A stretch of DNA of 64,000 nt, from NCBI RefSeq assembly GCF_020179425.1, contig NZ_JAILYM010000007.1, positions 1 to 64,000 of the forward strand. The letters are read 5' to 3'. The translations under genes were made by a program, and so were the position numbers. Shown in pieces: positions 28,315 to 37,623 of the stretch. The DNA is from Novosphingobium percolationis. Its GTDB lineage: Bacteria; Pseudomonadota; Alphaproteobacteria; Sphingomonadales; Sphingomonadaceae. The stretch's first letter is position 1. Every line of letters begins with the position of its first letter. The notes beneath the pieces were generated by a model. It had not been told where the DNA came from, did not search any database, and saw only the letters and a program-made list of their open reading frames with translations.

Positions 28315-28812
28315 ATGTTCCACCGCCTGCCCGCCCCCGTCCACCGCTGGCTGCTGCGCACGGCGCAACCCGTGCGGCTGCGCGTGTGGGGGCTGCTGCG
28401 GCTGAAGGTGCGCGGCGCGAGCGTGCTGGCGTTCGATCCGCAAGGGCGCGTGCTGCTGGTGCGCCACAGCTATCACCGGCCCGACTGGTGGATGCTGCCG
28501 GGCGGCGGCATGGGGCGCGATCGCGATCCGGTGCGCGTGGCCACGCGCGAATTGCGCGAGGAAACCGGCTGTCGGCTCGACGGCCCGGCATGGTTCGCCA
28601 CGCATCCGATGCCGACCGCGCAAGGGTGGACCAACGTGACCGAACTGGTCGCGGGAACCACGGCGGATGCCCCGCGCGTCGATGGGCGCGAATTGCGCGA
28701 GGCGCGCTTCTTCGCGCTCGACGCGCTGCCCGAACGGACCTGCGAGGGGCCGCTATACTACATCGGGCTGTGGCAGGCGTGGATGGCCGGTCAGAACGGC
28801 AATTCGGCCTGA
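28315..28812 (+). CDS. Nudix hydrolase
   Basis: A 165-residue Nudix-fold pyrophosphohydrolase. The Nudix box begins GGGMGRDRDP and ends in the catalytic helix RELREETGC, so the metal-binding Glu residues of REUxEExGU are all present. The first conserved Glu of the Gx5E part is replaced by Arg, flanked by Asp on both sides. The substrate cannot be named. The ATG at 28315 follows CGGAA; a GTG just before it is possible. Its end overlaps the convergent dinB by 22 bases. Confidence 0.88.
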   Translation: MFHRLPAPVHRWLLRTAQPVRLRVWGLLRLKVRGASVLAFDPQGRVLLVRHSYHRPDWWMLPGGGMGRDRDPVRVATRELREETGCRLDGPAWFATHPMPTAQGWTNVTELVAGTTADAPRVDGRELREARFFALDALPERTCEGPLYYIGLWQAWMAGQNGNSA

Positions 28813-29960
28813 GGCGGCGGTGCGGGCGCGCCTGGCCCGGGCGCGATCTCCTCCTCGTCATCGTCGTGCGCGCCGTCGAGCGCGGACAGCGTCAGGCCCA
28901 TCAGCCGGATCGGCTGGGGCAGCGGCAGCACCGAATCGAGAATGGCGCGCGCGATGGCCGCGAACTCGGCCTTGTCGGCGACGTGACGCGGCAGCGAGCG
29001 GGCGCGAGTCATCGGCTGGAAGTCGGTGTACTTGACCTTGAGCGTCACCGTGCGGCCCTTGGCCCCGCTGCGCTCTATGCGGTCCCACACGATGTCGATG
29101 ATCGTCTCCAGCGTCTCGCGCAGCACCGTGCCCGAGGACAGGTCGCGGTCGAAGGTGCGCTCGCCCCCCACCGACTTGCGCGGGCGGTCGGCGCGCACGG
29201 TGCGCAAGTCGATCGCCCGCGCCGCGCGGTAGAGGTAGTCGGCGAAGCTGCCGAAGTGTTCGCGCAAGGTCGCGATGTCGAGCGCGCGAAGGTCCGCGCC
29301 GGTGTGAATGCCCAGCCGCTCCATCTTCTCCGCGCCGCGCGGGCCGACGCCGTGGAAACGCTTGACCGGCAGGCCTGCGACGAAGGCCGCACCCTCGCCG
29401 GGGCGGATCACGCAAAGGCCGTCGGGCTTGTTCTGGTCGCTGGCGAGCTTGGCGAGGAACTTGTTGTAGGAAACGCCCGCGCTTGCGGTCAGCCCGGTTT
29501 CGGCGCGGATGCGCGCGCGGATCAGCTCGGCGATGCGCGTCGCCGACCCGATGCCCTTAAGGTCCTCGGTGACGTCGAGATAGGCCTCGTCGAGCGAGAG
29601 CGGTTCGACGTGTGGGGTGTAGTCGAGGAAGACGCGACGGATCTGCTGGCTCACGCCGCGATAGACGTCGAAGCGCGGGCGGCGGAAGATCAGGTCCGGG
29701 CACAGCCGCGCCGCGCGCACCGAGGGCATGGCCGAGCGCACGCCGAACCGGCGCGCTTCATAGCTGGCGGCGGCGACCACGCCGCGTTCCGACGAACCGC
29801 CCACGGCCACCGGCCTGCCCCGCAGCGAAGGGTCGTCGCGCTGTTCGACGCTGGCGTAGAAGGCATCCATGTCGACATGGATGATCTTGCGGAAGGCACC
29901 GCCCGAATCGACGGGCGCGCCTGCCATCCTGCCGTCCAGTTCGTGTCGATCGCCGCTCAT
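28791..29960 (-). CDS. dinB: DNA polymerase IV (DinB), Y-family
   Basis: A 389-residue translesion polymerase. The palm catalytic acids are in VDMDAFYASVE (near residue 29) and SLDEAYLDV (near 120); helix-hairpin-helix (RFHGVGPRGAEKM) and little-finger domains follow. The C-terminus ends in QAELPF, a beta-clamp-binding peptide. Length is slightly above E. coli DinB because of an acidic Pro/Ala linker before that peptide. No clear alphaproteobacterial SOS box (GTTC-N7-GTTC) was found upstream. Confidence 0.96.
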   Translation of the reverse strand: MSGDRHELDGRMAGAPVDSGGAFRKIIHVDMDAFYASVEQRDDPSLRGRPVAVGGSSERGVVAAASYEARRFGVRSAMPSVRAARLCPDLIFRRPRFDVYRGVSQQIRRVFLDYTPHVEPLSLDEAYLDVTEDLKGIGSATRIAELIRARIRAETGLTASAGVSYNKFLAKLASDQNKPDGLCVIRPGEGAAFVAGLPVKRFHGVGPRGAEKMERLGIHTGADLRALDIATLREHFGSFADYLYRAARAIDLRTVRADRPRKSVGGERTFDRDLSSGTVLRETLETIIDIVWDRIERSGAKGRTVTLKVKYTDFQPMTRARSLPRHVADKAEFAAIARAILDSVLPLPQPIRLMGLTLSALDGAHDDDEEEIAPGPGAPAPPPQAELPF

Positions 29961-30037
29961 CGCGTGTTGAATATACGATTTCGCGCTGCGGCATAAAGTC
30001 TTGGCAGTGCTGGCGAAGGGGCCCTAAGGCCTGCGCC

Positions 30038-31315
30038 ATGTCGGGGAAGAATCAGCAAGCCGCGCCGCCTTCCACACCGGGCGCGATGGCCTATCGCGAA
30101 TTCGTGGCGATGATGGCGATGATGATGGCGCTGCAAGCGCTGGCGATCGACACCATGCTGCCCTCGCTGGGCCAGATCGCCGACGATCTTGGCGTGTCCG
30201 ATCCCAACCGCCGCCAGCTGGTGGTGGGCACGTTCCTGCTGGCCAGCGGCATCGGCTCGCTGGTGCCCGGCGCGCTGGCCGATCGCTATGGCCGCCGCCC
30301 GGTCGCGCTGGTCGCGCTGGCAAGCTACATCGTGCTGTCGATCGCCTGTGCCCTCGCCACCGATTTCACCGTGCTGCTGGTGCTGCGCGTGATCCACGGC
30401 TTCACTTGTGCCGGGCTGACCGTGGTGCCGAGCGCGATCATCCGCGACCGCCACGGCGGCGACCGCATGGCGCGGATGCTGTCGACCGTGTCGATGGTGT
30501 TCATGATCGTGCCGATACTTGCGCCCATGATCGGGCAGAGCGTGCTGCTGTTCGCGGGGTGGCGCTGGATCTTTGCGCTGCTGGCGGTGCTGGCCTGCGT
30601 GATGGGCGCTTGGGTGTGGTTCCGGCTGGAAGAGACGCTCCACCCCGAATTCCGGCAGGCGATCCGCCCGGCCACGATCGCGACCAACATGGGCCGCGCC
30701 GCCACCACGCGCTCGTCGATCGGCTATGTGCTGGGGTCGAGCCTCGTGCTGGCGGGGATGTTCGGCTACGTCAATTCCGTGCAACAGCTGGTGGGCGAAC
30801 ACTTCGGCGCGGGCGAGATGATGCCGCTGTGCTTCGGCATCACTGGCCTTGCACTGTCGCTCGCCAACTTCTTCAACGCGCGCATCGTCGAGCGCTTCGG
30901 CGCGCGGCGCGTGTCGCACACCGCGCTGGTCGCCTTCATCCTCACCGCCAGTTTGCAGGTCCTGCTGGCGATGCAGCCGCACGAAACGCTGTGGCAGTTC
31001 CTGCCGGTGATGGCGATCAACGTGTGCCTGATGGGCTTCATCGGCGCGAACTTCAGCTCGATCGCATTGCAGCCCTTCGCCGCGACGGCGGGGGCAGCCA
31101 GTTCGGTGCAGGCCTTCCTGCGCATGGCCATCGCCTCGCTGCTGGGCATGGTGATCGGGCAGGCCTACGACGGCAGCGCGCGGCCACTGGCGCTGTCGCT
31201 GCTGCTGGGCGGCCTCGCTTCTCTCGCGCTGGTGCTGTGGAGCGAACATGGGCGACTGTTCCGCCGCGTGCTGCCACCAGGCGCCGCGCGCGAAACGGTG
31301 ATCGACTTTCACTGA
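30038..31315 (+). CDS. MFS drug-resistance transporter, Bcr/CflA type
   Basis: A 425-residue, 12-helix major facilitator. The DHA1 family motif ADRYGRRPV lies between helices 2 and 3, DTMLPSLGQIADDL after helix 1 is typical of Bcr/CflA transporters, and VVPSAIIRDRHGG is the matching helix 4-5 segment. Members export bicyclomycin, chloramphenicol or sulfonamides; the natural substrate here is unknown. It is divergent from dinB with a 77-base gap. Confidence 0.9.
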   Translation: MSGKNQQAAPPSTPGAMAYREFVAMMAMMMALQALAIDTMLPSLGQIADDLGVSDPNRRQLVVGTFLLASGIGSLVPGALADRYGRRPVALVALASYIVLSIACALATDFTVLLVLRVIHGFTCAGLTVVPSAIIRDRHGGDRMARMLSTVSMVFMIVPILAPMIGQSVLLFAGWRWIFALLAVLACVMGAWVWFRLEETLHPEFRQAIRPATIATNMGRAATTRSSIGYVLGSSLVLAGMFGYVNSVQQLVGEHFGAGEMMPLCFGITGLALSLANFFNARIVERFGARRVSHTALVAFILTASLQVLLAMQPHETLWQFLPVMAINVCLMGFIGANFSSIALQPFAATAGAASSVQAFLRMAIASLLGMVIGQAYDGSARPLALSLLLGGLASLALVLWSEHGRLFRRVLPPGAARETVIDFH

Positions 31316-31328
31316 ACGCCCCCGTGGC

Positions 31329-33332
31329 TCAGGCGACGGCGCGTTCTCCCGATGCCAGCGCTTCGCCGATCGTGCCGGGGCGACCGAACAGATAGCCCTG
31401 CATCAGCCGGATGCCGAGCCCGCGCGCAGCCGCGACCTGGTCCTCGGTCTCAACGCCTTCCAGCGTGCAATCGATGCCAAGCTGCCACGACAGCGCCACG
31501 ATCATGCCCGCAATGGCGCGCGCGCCGGGATCGGTGGGCAGCGCCGCCGACAGCGTGCGATCGAGCTTGATCATGTCGAGCGGCAGTTCGCGCAGTTGCG
31601 ACAGGCTGGACCAGCCCGCGCCGAAATCGTCGAGCGCGATGCGAAAGCCGTGGTCGCGGAAGGCGCGCAACTGCAGCGCGGCCCGGCGCGGATCGGCCAG
31701 GATCGCGCGCTCGGTGACTTCGAGCGTGATCGACTGTGGCGAGGCCCCGGCATCGCGGACGATGGCGGCGATGGTGGCGGCTGCGCCATCGCGGATGACG
31801 TCGCGCGGTGAAAGGTTGATGGCAAGGCCCAGCCCGGTTTCCCACGGGCGGCATTCGGCCAGCGCGCGGGCGAGCACCACGCGGGTCAGTTCGCCGGTGC
31901 GGCGGGTCGCTTCCGCCACCGCGAGGAAGGCCGCCGGGCTCTGCCAGGTCACGCCATCGGGTGACCAGCGCGCCAGCGCCTCGACCGCGACGACGCGTCC
32001 ATCCTGCGCATTGCGGATCGGCTGGTAGAGCAGGCGCAGCCGGTCATCGAGCGCGCAATCGTTGAAGCGGCGGGTGACGTCGATGCGCTGCTGCAACGCC
32101 ACTTCGTCCTCAGGCCCGAACAGCACGACCGAGCCATCGCCCCGGTCCTTGGCCTTGTAGAGCGCGGCGTCGGCGCGTTCGAGCGCGCCGCTGACGCCCT
32201 GTGCACAGATCCGGTGCAGCCCGACCGATGCCGACAGGCGCAGGCTGGCGCCGTTGTGCGGGATTTCGCGGCGGATCGCATCGATCAGGCCCGCGGCGGC
32301 GGCAGCGACTGCCGGACCTTCCAGCGCGGCATCGAACATGACCGCGAACTCGTCGCCCCCGAGCCGCCCGTGCGCCACGACTCCCGACAGGGCGCCAAGA
32401 CGCGCGCTGATCGTCTTCAGCGCTTCGTCACCCGCTGCGTGACCGTAAGTGTCGTTGACGTGCTTGAAACCGTCGAGATCGATCAATGCCAGCCAGGGGT
32501 GCGGCGCATCGTCCTGCGCGGCGGCAGCCATCTCCAGTTCCAGCCGATCGAGGATCGCCCGGCGATTGAGCCCCCCGGTCAGCGCATCGATCGTCGCCTG
32601 CCGCTGCGCCTCGCCCGCCAGTTGCGCGGTCTCGGCCTCGCGCTCGACCAGTTCCTGGCGTGAAAGTTCGAGTTGAACGAAATCGCGATGGTGGCCCTGC
32701 GTGATGAACAACAGGATCACGGTGACGATCACCTGCACCAGCGAGACGTAGACCGCGTTGGGGTGCCCTGCGAGCAGGAAGAACAGGCTGCTCGGAATGA
32801 CGAAGGACAAGGCGAGGCGCAGCGCGGTCTGCGGCGCATGGGTCAGGCCCAGAATGCCCGAGATCATCGTGACCGCAAGCATGTAGTGGACAAGGCTGCG
32901 CGCGTCGGCGTCGCCGAACGGGTAGAGCGCAAGGCCCCAGCTGACGAACAGCAGGCCGGAAAAGCCCCCGATCCGGCTCATGTTTTCGAGATCGCGGCGC
33001 AACTGCCGCAAGCTGCGACGGCGTACGCGATACGGCAGCCAATGCACCGCACGGGAAGCCCCGAACAGGCACAGCGCGGGCCCCGCCAATACCAGCACCG
33101 TCGGCGCGCGGCCGAGGAAGCGGATCGACAACAGCAGCAGGTCGACCACCACGACCATGTAGAGCAGCGGCAGGCGTCGCGAGAGCGACTGCGCGTAGGC
33201 GCGGGTGAATGATTCGCCCTGGTGCTGGCGGAACCTCAGGCGCAGCCGGGCAAGCCTGCGCAACAGGCGCACGCGCAGCGGCCGGGCACCATGCCCCGCT
33301 TCGTCGCCCGCTTGGAGATTGCCCGTTCCCAT
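31329..33332 (-). CDS. Membrane GGDEF-EAL cyclic-di-GMP enzyme
   Basis: A 667-residue protein. Residues 52-212 form about six membrane segments (possible MASE-type sensor), followed by a coiled helix (215-245), a diguanylate cyclase domain with intact GGDEF at 325-329, and a phosphodiesterase domain with intact EAL at 451-453, AINLSP, LDDFGAGWSSL and QGYLFGRP. The inhibitory RxxD site expected five residues before GGDEF is absent. Both activities look possible on sequence. It lies convergent with the MFS gene. Confidence 0.93.
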   Translation of the reverse strand: MGTGNLQAGDEAGHGARPLRVRLLRRLARLRLRFRQHQGESFTRAYAQSLSRRLPLLYMVVVVDLLLLSIRFLGRAPTVLVLAGPALCLFGASRAVHWLPYRVRRRSLRQLRRDLENMSRIGGFSGLLFVSWGLALYPFGDADARSLVHYMLAVTMISGILGLTHAPQTALRLALSFVIPSSLFFLLAGHPNAVYVSLVQVIVTVILLFITQGHHRDFVQLELSRQELVEREAETAQLAGEAQRQATIDALTGGLNRRAILDRLELEMAAAAQDDAPHPWLALIDLDGFKHVNDTYGHAAGDEALKTISARLGALSGVVAHGRLGGDEFAVMFDAALEGPAVAAAAAGLIDAIRREIPHNGASLRLSASVGLHRICAQGVSGALERADAALYKAKDRGDGSVVLFGPEDEVALQQRIDVTRRFNDCALDDRLRLLYQPIRNAQDGRVVAVEALARWSPDGVTWQSPAAFLAVAEATRRTGELTRVVLARALAECRPWETGLGLAINLSPRDVIRDGAAATIAAIVRDAGASPQSITLEVTERAILADPRRAALQLRAFRDHGFRIALDDFGAGWSSLSQLRELPLDMIKLDRTLSAALPTDPGARAIAGMIVALSWQLGIDCTLEGVETEDQVAAARGLGIRLMQGYLFGRPGTIGEALASGERAVA

Positions 33333-33406
33333 TGCGCAGGAGTAGGGCCACCGAGGTTAACGCAGAGTCAAGACTTGCAATCGTCTGGTCGCAGGAATCA
33401 TGCGGC

Positions 33407-34213
33407 TCAAGCGTGTGAAAGCGCGTCGATCAGCGCCTTGACCTTCTTCTGGCGCCACTGCGGCAGCGGCGCGACCAGCCAGTAACTGCGGCGGCCCGAT
33501 TCGGCACCACCCAGCGCCACGACCTTGCCCGAATCGATCGCGCCCTGCGCCAGCAGCAGCGGCACGCGCGCGCGGCCAAGCCCCGCCGCCGCCGCGCTGA
33601 TCGCGGTTCCGGCATCGCCGACCGAGAACTGCACCTCGCCCACGCCGCCATCGGGCGCGGGATCGCCCGGCCAGCCGATCCACGGCGCATCATCGGGCGA
33701 ATCCGGCGCGACCACGGTGACCATCTCGGGCGCGCCCAGCGCGATCCCTTCGAGATCGCCCGGCCCTTCGGCCCAGCGCACCGCGAGATCGAGATTGGCC
33801 TCGGTAAAGTCGACATTGCCATCGCTTCCGACAAGGAAGAAGCGCAGCTGCGGGTTCTGGCTGCGGAACGCGGCAAGGCGGGGGGACAGCCAGGCCGCGA
33901 AGAAATCGCGCGGGCAGGCGATGGTGTAGACGTGGCTGGACTGGCCCGCCTGGATTGCCTGCACGCCCTCCTCGAAGCGCAGGAAGCCTTCGCGAAGCGC
34001 GTCGAGCCCGGCCAGCGCCTCGTCGGTCAGTTCCAGACCTTTCGAGGTGCGGCGGAACAGGACCACGCCGAGCAGGTCTTCGAGCGCGCGGATCTGCTGG
34101 CCGACGGCGGCAGGCGTCACCGCGAGTTCGTCCGCCGCGCGGGTGAACGAGAGGTGGCGCGCGGCTGCATCGAGCACGCGCAGGCCGTTCAGGGGCAGGT
34201 GCGTCCGCTTCAT
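33407..34213 (-). CDS. LysR-family regulator, GcvA-like
   Basis: A 268-residue transcription factor. The winged helix-turn-helix is at residues 8-65 (LNGLRVLDAAARHLSFTRAA, then GQQIRALEDLLGVVLFRR), closest to GcvA/AmpR-type regulators. The effector domain (about 93-265) is shorter than the roughly 200 residues usual for the family. It is divergent from no known target: apaG lies upstream on the same strand. Regulated genes are unknown. Confidence 0.87.
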   Translation of the reverse strand: MKRTHLPLNGLRVLDAAARHLSFTRAADELAVTPAAVGQQIRALEDLLGVVLFRRTSKGLELTDEALAGLDALREGFLRFEEGVQAIQAGQSSHVYTIACPRDFFAAWLSPRLAAFRSQNPQLRFFLVGSDGNVDFTEANLDLAVRWAEGPGDLEGIALGAPEMVTVVAPDSPDDAPWIGWPGDPAPDGGVGEVQFSVGDAGTAISAAAAGLGRARVPLLLAQGAIDSGKVVALGGAESGRRSYWLVAPLPQWRQKKVKALIDALSHA

Positions 34214-34286
34214 GGCGCTCCCTTCCGGTGCACGGCGCGGAATGTCAATCCGCGCACGTCAGGCCGCGCCCTTCAGGCCGCACGCT

Positions 34287-34688
34287 TCACCGACCGGCGG
34301 TGGCAGGGGCGGCCAGCGGGAAGAAGGGTATCGCCACGTCGAACAGCGACCCGTCGGCGCGCTGCATCGTGTAGTGGCCCTGCATGCTGCCATGCGGCGT
34401 GCCCAGCGGGCAGCCCGAAACATAATCGTGCGCCTGCCCGTGCCGCAGCACCGGCTGTTCGCCCACGACGCCATCGCCATCGACAAAGTTGACGAGGCCG
34501 CGACCGTCGGTGATGCGCCAGTGCCGGGTGAGCAGTTGTACCGGATCATCCCCATCGTTCTCGATGCGGATGTGATAGACCCAGAACCACTTGCCCGCAT
34601 CGACCCGCGACTGTTCCGGCAGGAAGTTGACGGCGACCCGCACGGTCACCCCTTCCGTCGTCGCGGCGTGCTGGAAGAGCTGTTTCAT
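34287..34688 (-). CDS. apaG: ApaG domain protein
   Basis: A 133-residue Fn3-like beta-sandwich protein (Co2+/Mg2+ efflux-associated ApaG). The family block WVYHIRIENDG, then LLTRHWRITDGRG and PLGTPHGSMQGHYTM, is complete. Its biochemical role is unclear in all bacteria; some homologues bind pyrophosphate. The ATG at 34688 was chosen as it begins where the family begins. It is divergent from recO with an 89-base gap. Confidence 0.93.
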   Translation of the reverse strand: MKQLFQHAATTEGVTVRVAVNFLPEQSRVDAGKWFWVYHIRIENDGDDPVQLLTRHWRITDGRGLVNFVDGDGVVGEQPVLRHGQAHDYVSGCPLGTPHGSMQGHYTMQRADGSLFDVAIPFFPLAAPATAGR

Positions 34689-34777
34689 GGCGTCCAAACT
34701 ACTCCACAAGGCTCTGCGTTCCAACGACATAAATTGTCCCGCTTGCCACCGTTCCCGAGTAAACGCACAGGGGCCCG

Positions 34778-35383
34778 ATGAACCTTCGCGTCCCTGCGAT
34801 CCTGTGTGCCGCGCGCGCCCACGGCGAACATGGCGCGGTCGTGCGCCTGCTGACTGAGGATCACGGGCTGCTGGCCGCCTATGTCGCAGGCGCAAGGGGC
34901 CGCGAGTTGCGGCCCGTGCTGATCCCCGGCAACCGCGTCGAGGCCGAGATGCGCGTGCGCGGCGCCAGCCAGCTGCCCTCGGCGCGGGTCGAACTGACCG
35001 AAAGCCGCGGCGCGTGGCTGGGCGAACCGCTGGCGAGCGCCGGGATCGGCTGGGCCGTTGCGCTCACCGCCGCCACGCTGCCCGAAGGCCATCCCTACCC
35101 CGCGCTGTATGCCGCGCTGGGCGCGCTGCTCGATGCGATCTGCCATGCTCCTTCGGCGCGCGGCTGGGCGCGGGCGCTCGCCGCCTATGAAGCGCTGCTG
35201 CTGCGCGAGGTGGGCTATGGCCAGGCAGGAATGCCCCCGGCCGAGGAAGCCTGGCCTGATCTGCTCGCCCGACTCGATCGGCAGGGCAAGGCGATCGGGA
35301 ACCGGCTGCTTGCCGATCGGGCCCGCGATGTTATGGGGCTGCGCGCGATTCTTCTCGACAGGTTGAAGCGCATTCCGGGCTGA
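34778..35383 (+). CDS. recO: DNA repair protein RecO
   Basis: A 201-residue mediator of RecF-pathway recombination: N-terminal OB fold (about 1-75, with AILCAARAHGEHGAVVRLLTE and GNRVEAEM) and C-terminal helical region. It helps load RecA onto SSB-covered DNA. It is shorter than the usual 240 residues at the C-terminal end. leuB follows 36 bases downstream. Confidence 0.93.
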   Translation: MNLRVPAILCAARAHGEHGAVVRLLTEDHGLLAAYVAGARGRELRPVLIPGNRVEAEMRVRGASQLPSARVELTESRGAWLGEPLASAGIGWAVALTAATLPEGHPYPALYAALGALLDAICHAPSARGWARALAAYEALLLREVGYGQAGMPPAEEAWPDLLARLDRQGKAIGNRLLADRARDVMGLRAILLDRLKRIPG

Positions 35384-35419
35384 CCAAGGGGTGCCCGGGT
35401 TAACGAAGGGGTTACGTCC

Positions 35420-36475
35420 ATGAAGGTTGCGGTTCTGCCGGGCGACGGCATCGGTCCCGAAGTCACGCACGAAGCGGTTCGCGTGATCGAGGCGCTGGCC
35501 CTTGGCATCGAGCTGAAGCACGCCCCCGTGGGCGGCGCGGCCTACAAGGCCTATGGCCACCCCCTGCCGCCTGAAACGCTGGAAATCGCGCGCGCCTCGG
35601 ACGGCGTGCTGTTCGGCGCGGTGGGCGATCCCGATTGCGATTCGCTCGATCGCCACCTGCGCCCCGAACAGGCCATCCTCGGCCTGCGCAAGGAGCTGAC
35701 GCTGTTCGCCAACCTGCGCCCGGCCAAGGTGTTCAAGGGGCTGGAGGACCATTCGGCGCTGCGCCCCGAAGTCGCCTCGGCGATCGACCTTTTGATCGTG
35801 CGCGAGCTGAACGGGGACGTCTACTTCGGCGAAAAGGGCTTCCGCACCACCCCGAACGGGGAGCGCGAGGGCTATGACATCATGTCCTATGCGACAAGCG
35901 AAGTGCGCCGCATCGCGCATGTCGCCTTCCGCGCCGCGCAGGGCCGTGGCCAGCGCCTGTGTTCGGTGGACAAGGCGAACGTGCTGGAAACCAGCCAGCT
36001 GTGGCGCGACGTGGTGATCGAGGTGGCCAAGGAATACCCCGACGTGGCGCTGAGCCACATGTACGTCGATAACGCCGCGATGCAGCTGGTGCGCAACCCC
36101 GGCCAGTTCGACGTCGTCGTCACCGGCAACCTGTTCGGCGATATCCTGTCCGATCAGGCCAGCATGTGCGTCGGCTCGATCGGGATGCTCGCCTCGGCCT
36201 CGCTGGGCGAGCGCACCACCGCACACGGCACCTTCGGCCTCTACGAGCCGATCCACGGTTCGGCGCCCGACATTGCCGGCAAGGGCTTTGCCAACCCGAT
36301 GGCGACGATCCTGTCCGCGGCCATGCTGTTGCGCCATTCGCTGGGGCAGGCTGACGCCGCCGACCGCGTCGAAGCCGCCGTGGGCAAGGCGCTGGAGGAC
36401 GGTGTCCTGGGCCGGGATCTGGGGGGCAGTGCGGGAACTACGGAAATTGGTGACGCGGTGCTCGAACGCCTGTAA
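35420..36475 (+). CDS. leuB: 3-isopropylmalate dehydrogenase
   Basis: A 351-residue cytoplasmic NAD+-dependent decarboxylating dehydrogenase for the third step of leucine synthesis. Seen: GDGIGPEV near the N-terminus, the [15 protein letters not shown] substrate-loop region, and [21 protein letters not shown] at the NAD site. GAAGG-type ribosome-binding sequence lies before the ATG. The glycosyltransferase gene follows after 11 bases and may be read through. Confidence 0.97.
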   Translation: MKVAVLPGDGIGPEVTHEAVRVIEALALGIELKHAPVGGAAYKAYGHPLPPETLEIARASDGVLFGAVGDPDCDSLDRHLRPEQAILGLRKELTLFANLRPAKVFKGLEDHSALRPEVASAIDLLIVRELNGDVYFGEKGFRTTPNGEREGYDIMSYATSEVRRIAHVAFRAAQGRGQRLCSVDKANVLETSQLWRDVVIEVAKEYPDVALSHMYVDNAAMQLVRNPGQFDVVVTGNLFGDILSDQASMCVGSIGMLASASLGERTTAHGTFGLYEPIHGSAPDIAGKGFANPMATILSAAMLLRHSLGQADAADRVEAAVGKALEDGVLGRDLGGSAGTTEIGDAVLERL

Positions 36476-36486
36476 GCGCGCCCGTC

Positions 36487-37611
36487 ATGCTGCAACTCGC
36501 TGTCATCCTGCCGACCTTCAACGAACGCAAGAACATCGGCCTGATGGTCGAACGGCTCGACGCCGCGCTCCAGGGCATCGCCTGGGAAGCCGTGTTCGTT
36601 GATGACAACAGCCCCGATGGCACCGCCGACGAGGCGCGCCGCATTGCGCGCGAGGACCCGCGCGTGCGCGTGCTGGAACGCATCGGCCGGCGCGGGCTTG
36701 CCTCCGCCGCGATCGAAGGGATGTGCGCCACTGCCGCGCCGATTGTCGCGGTGATGGACGCCGATGGCCAGCACGACGAAAAGCTGCTGCCGCAGATGTT
36801 CGCGGCGATCAACGGCGGCGACTACGACGTGGCCTATGCCAGCCGCTTCGCCGAAGGTGCCAGCACCGAGGCCTGGGGCCGCCCCGACCGGGTGAAGGCG
36901 TCGGGCGTCGCCAACTCGATCGCGCGCAAGGTCACGGGCGTCGACCTGTCCGACCCGATGAGCGGCTTCTTCATGCTCAAGGGCGAAACGCTGCGCGCCG
37001 ACGCGCACCGCCTGTCGGGCGTGGGCTTCAAGATCCTGCTCGACATCCTCGCGACCGTCGAAGCACCGCTGCGGATCAAGGAGTTCCCGATGAACTTCTC
37101 GGCGCGGATGGAAGGCGAATCCAAGCTCGACCGCACCGTCGTGTTCGAGTTCCTGATCGGCCTCTACGACAAGTGGCTGGGCCGGATCATCCCGACCCGC
37201 TTTGCGCTGTTCGGCACCGTCGGCGCGCTGGGCGCGGTGGTTCACCTGACCATGCTGTCGCTGGTGCTGCGTCTGTTCGGGACCGAGCTGCAGGTCAGCC
37301 ATTATCCCAAGGAAACCGCGTTCATCGTCGGCCAGACCGTGGCCGCGCTGACCGCGATGACCTTCAACTTCGTGCTCAACAACGAGCTGACCTATTCCGA
37401 CAAGCGCCTGCGCGGCTGGGGGCCCTATGCGCGCGGCTGGCTCAAGTTCGCGGCAACCTGCGCCTTCGGGATGCTGGCCAACATCGGCGTATCGACCGCG
37501 CTGGTGCGCGTGGGCGTGCACACCTATCCCGCCGCGATCGCGGGCATCGTGCTCGCTTCGGTGTGGAACTTCGCGCTGTCGAGCAAGTTCGTGTGGGGCA
37601 AGTACGGCTGA
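36487..37611 (+). CDS. Polyprenol-phosphate glycosyltransferase fused to GtrA domain
   Basis: A 374-residue protein with an N-terminal GT2 domain of the dolichol-phosphate mannose synthase type (VFVDDNSPDGTAD near residue 40; MDADGQHDEKLLP near 97; DPMSGFFM near 158) and a C-terminal four-helix GtrA domain (about 238-370). It would place a sugar on a polyprenyl phosphate and assist its translocation. A PMT-type transferase, which uses such donors, ends 12 bases away on the opposite strand, suggesting a donor-acceptor pair. Confidence 0.9.
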   Translation: MLQLAVILPTFNERKNIGLMVERLDAALQGIAWEAVFVDDNSPDGTADEARRIAREDPRVRVLERIGRRGLASAAIEGMCATAAPIVAVMDADGQHDEKLLPQMFAAINGGDYDVAYASRFAEGASTEAWGRPDRVKASGVANSIARKVTGVDLSDPMSGFFMLKGETLRADAHRLSGVGFKILLDILATVEAPLRIKEFPMNFSARMEGESKLDRTVVFEFLIGLYDKWLGRIIPTRFALFGTVGALGAVVHLTMLSLVLRLFGTELQVSHYPKETAFIVGQTVAALTAMTFNFVLNNELTYSDKRLRGWGPYARGWLKFAATCAFGMLANIGVSTALVRVGVHTYPAAIAGIVLASVWNFALSSKFVWGKYG

Positions 37612-37623
37612 TGTGCCCCGCCG

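Noticed and set aside
29961-30037. LexA box for dinB
   Set aside because: The gap between dinB and the exporter gene contains no GTTC-N7-GTTC or its complement.
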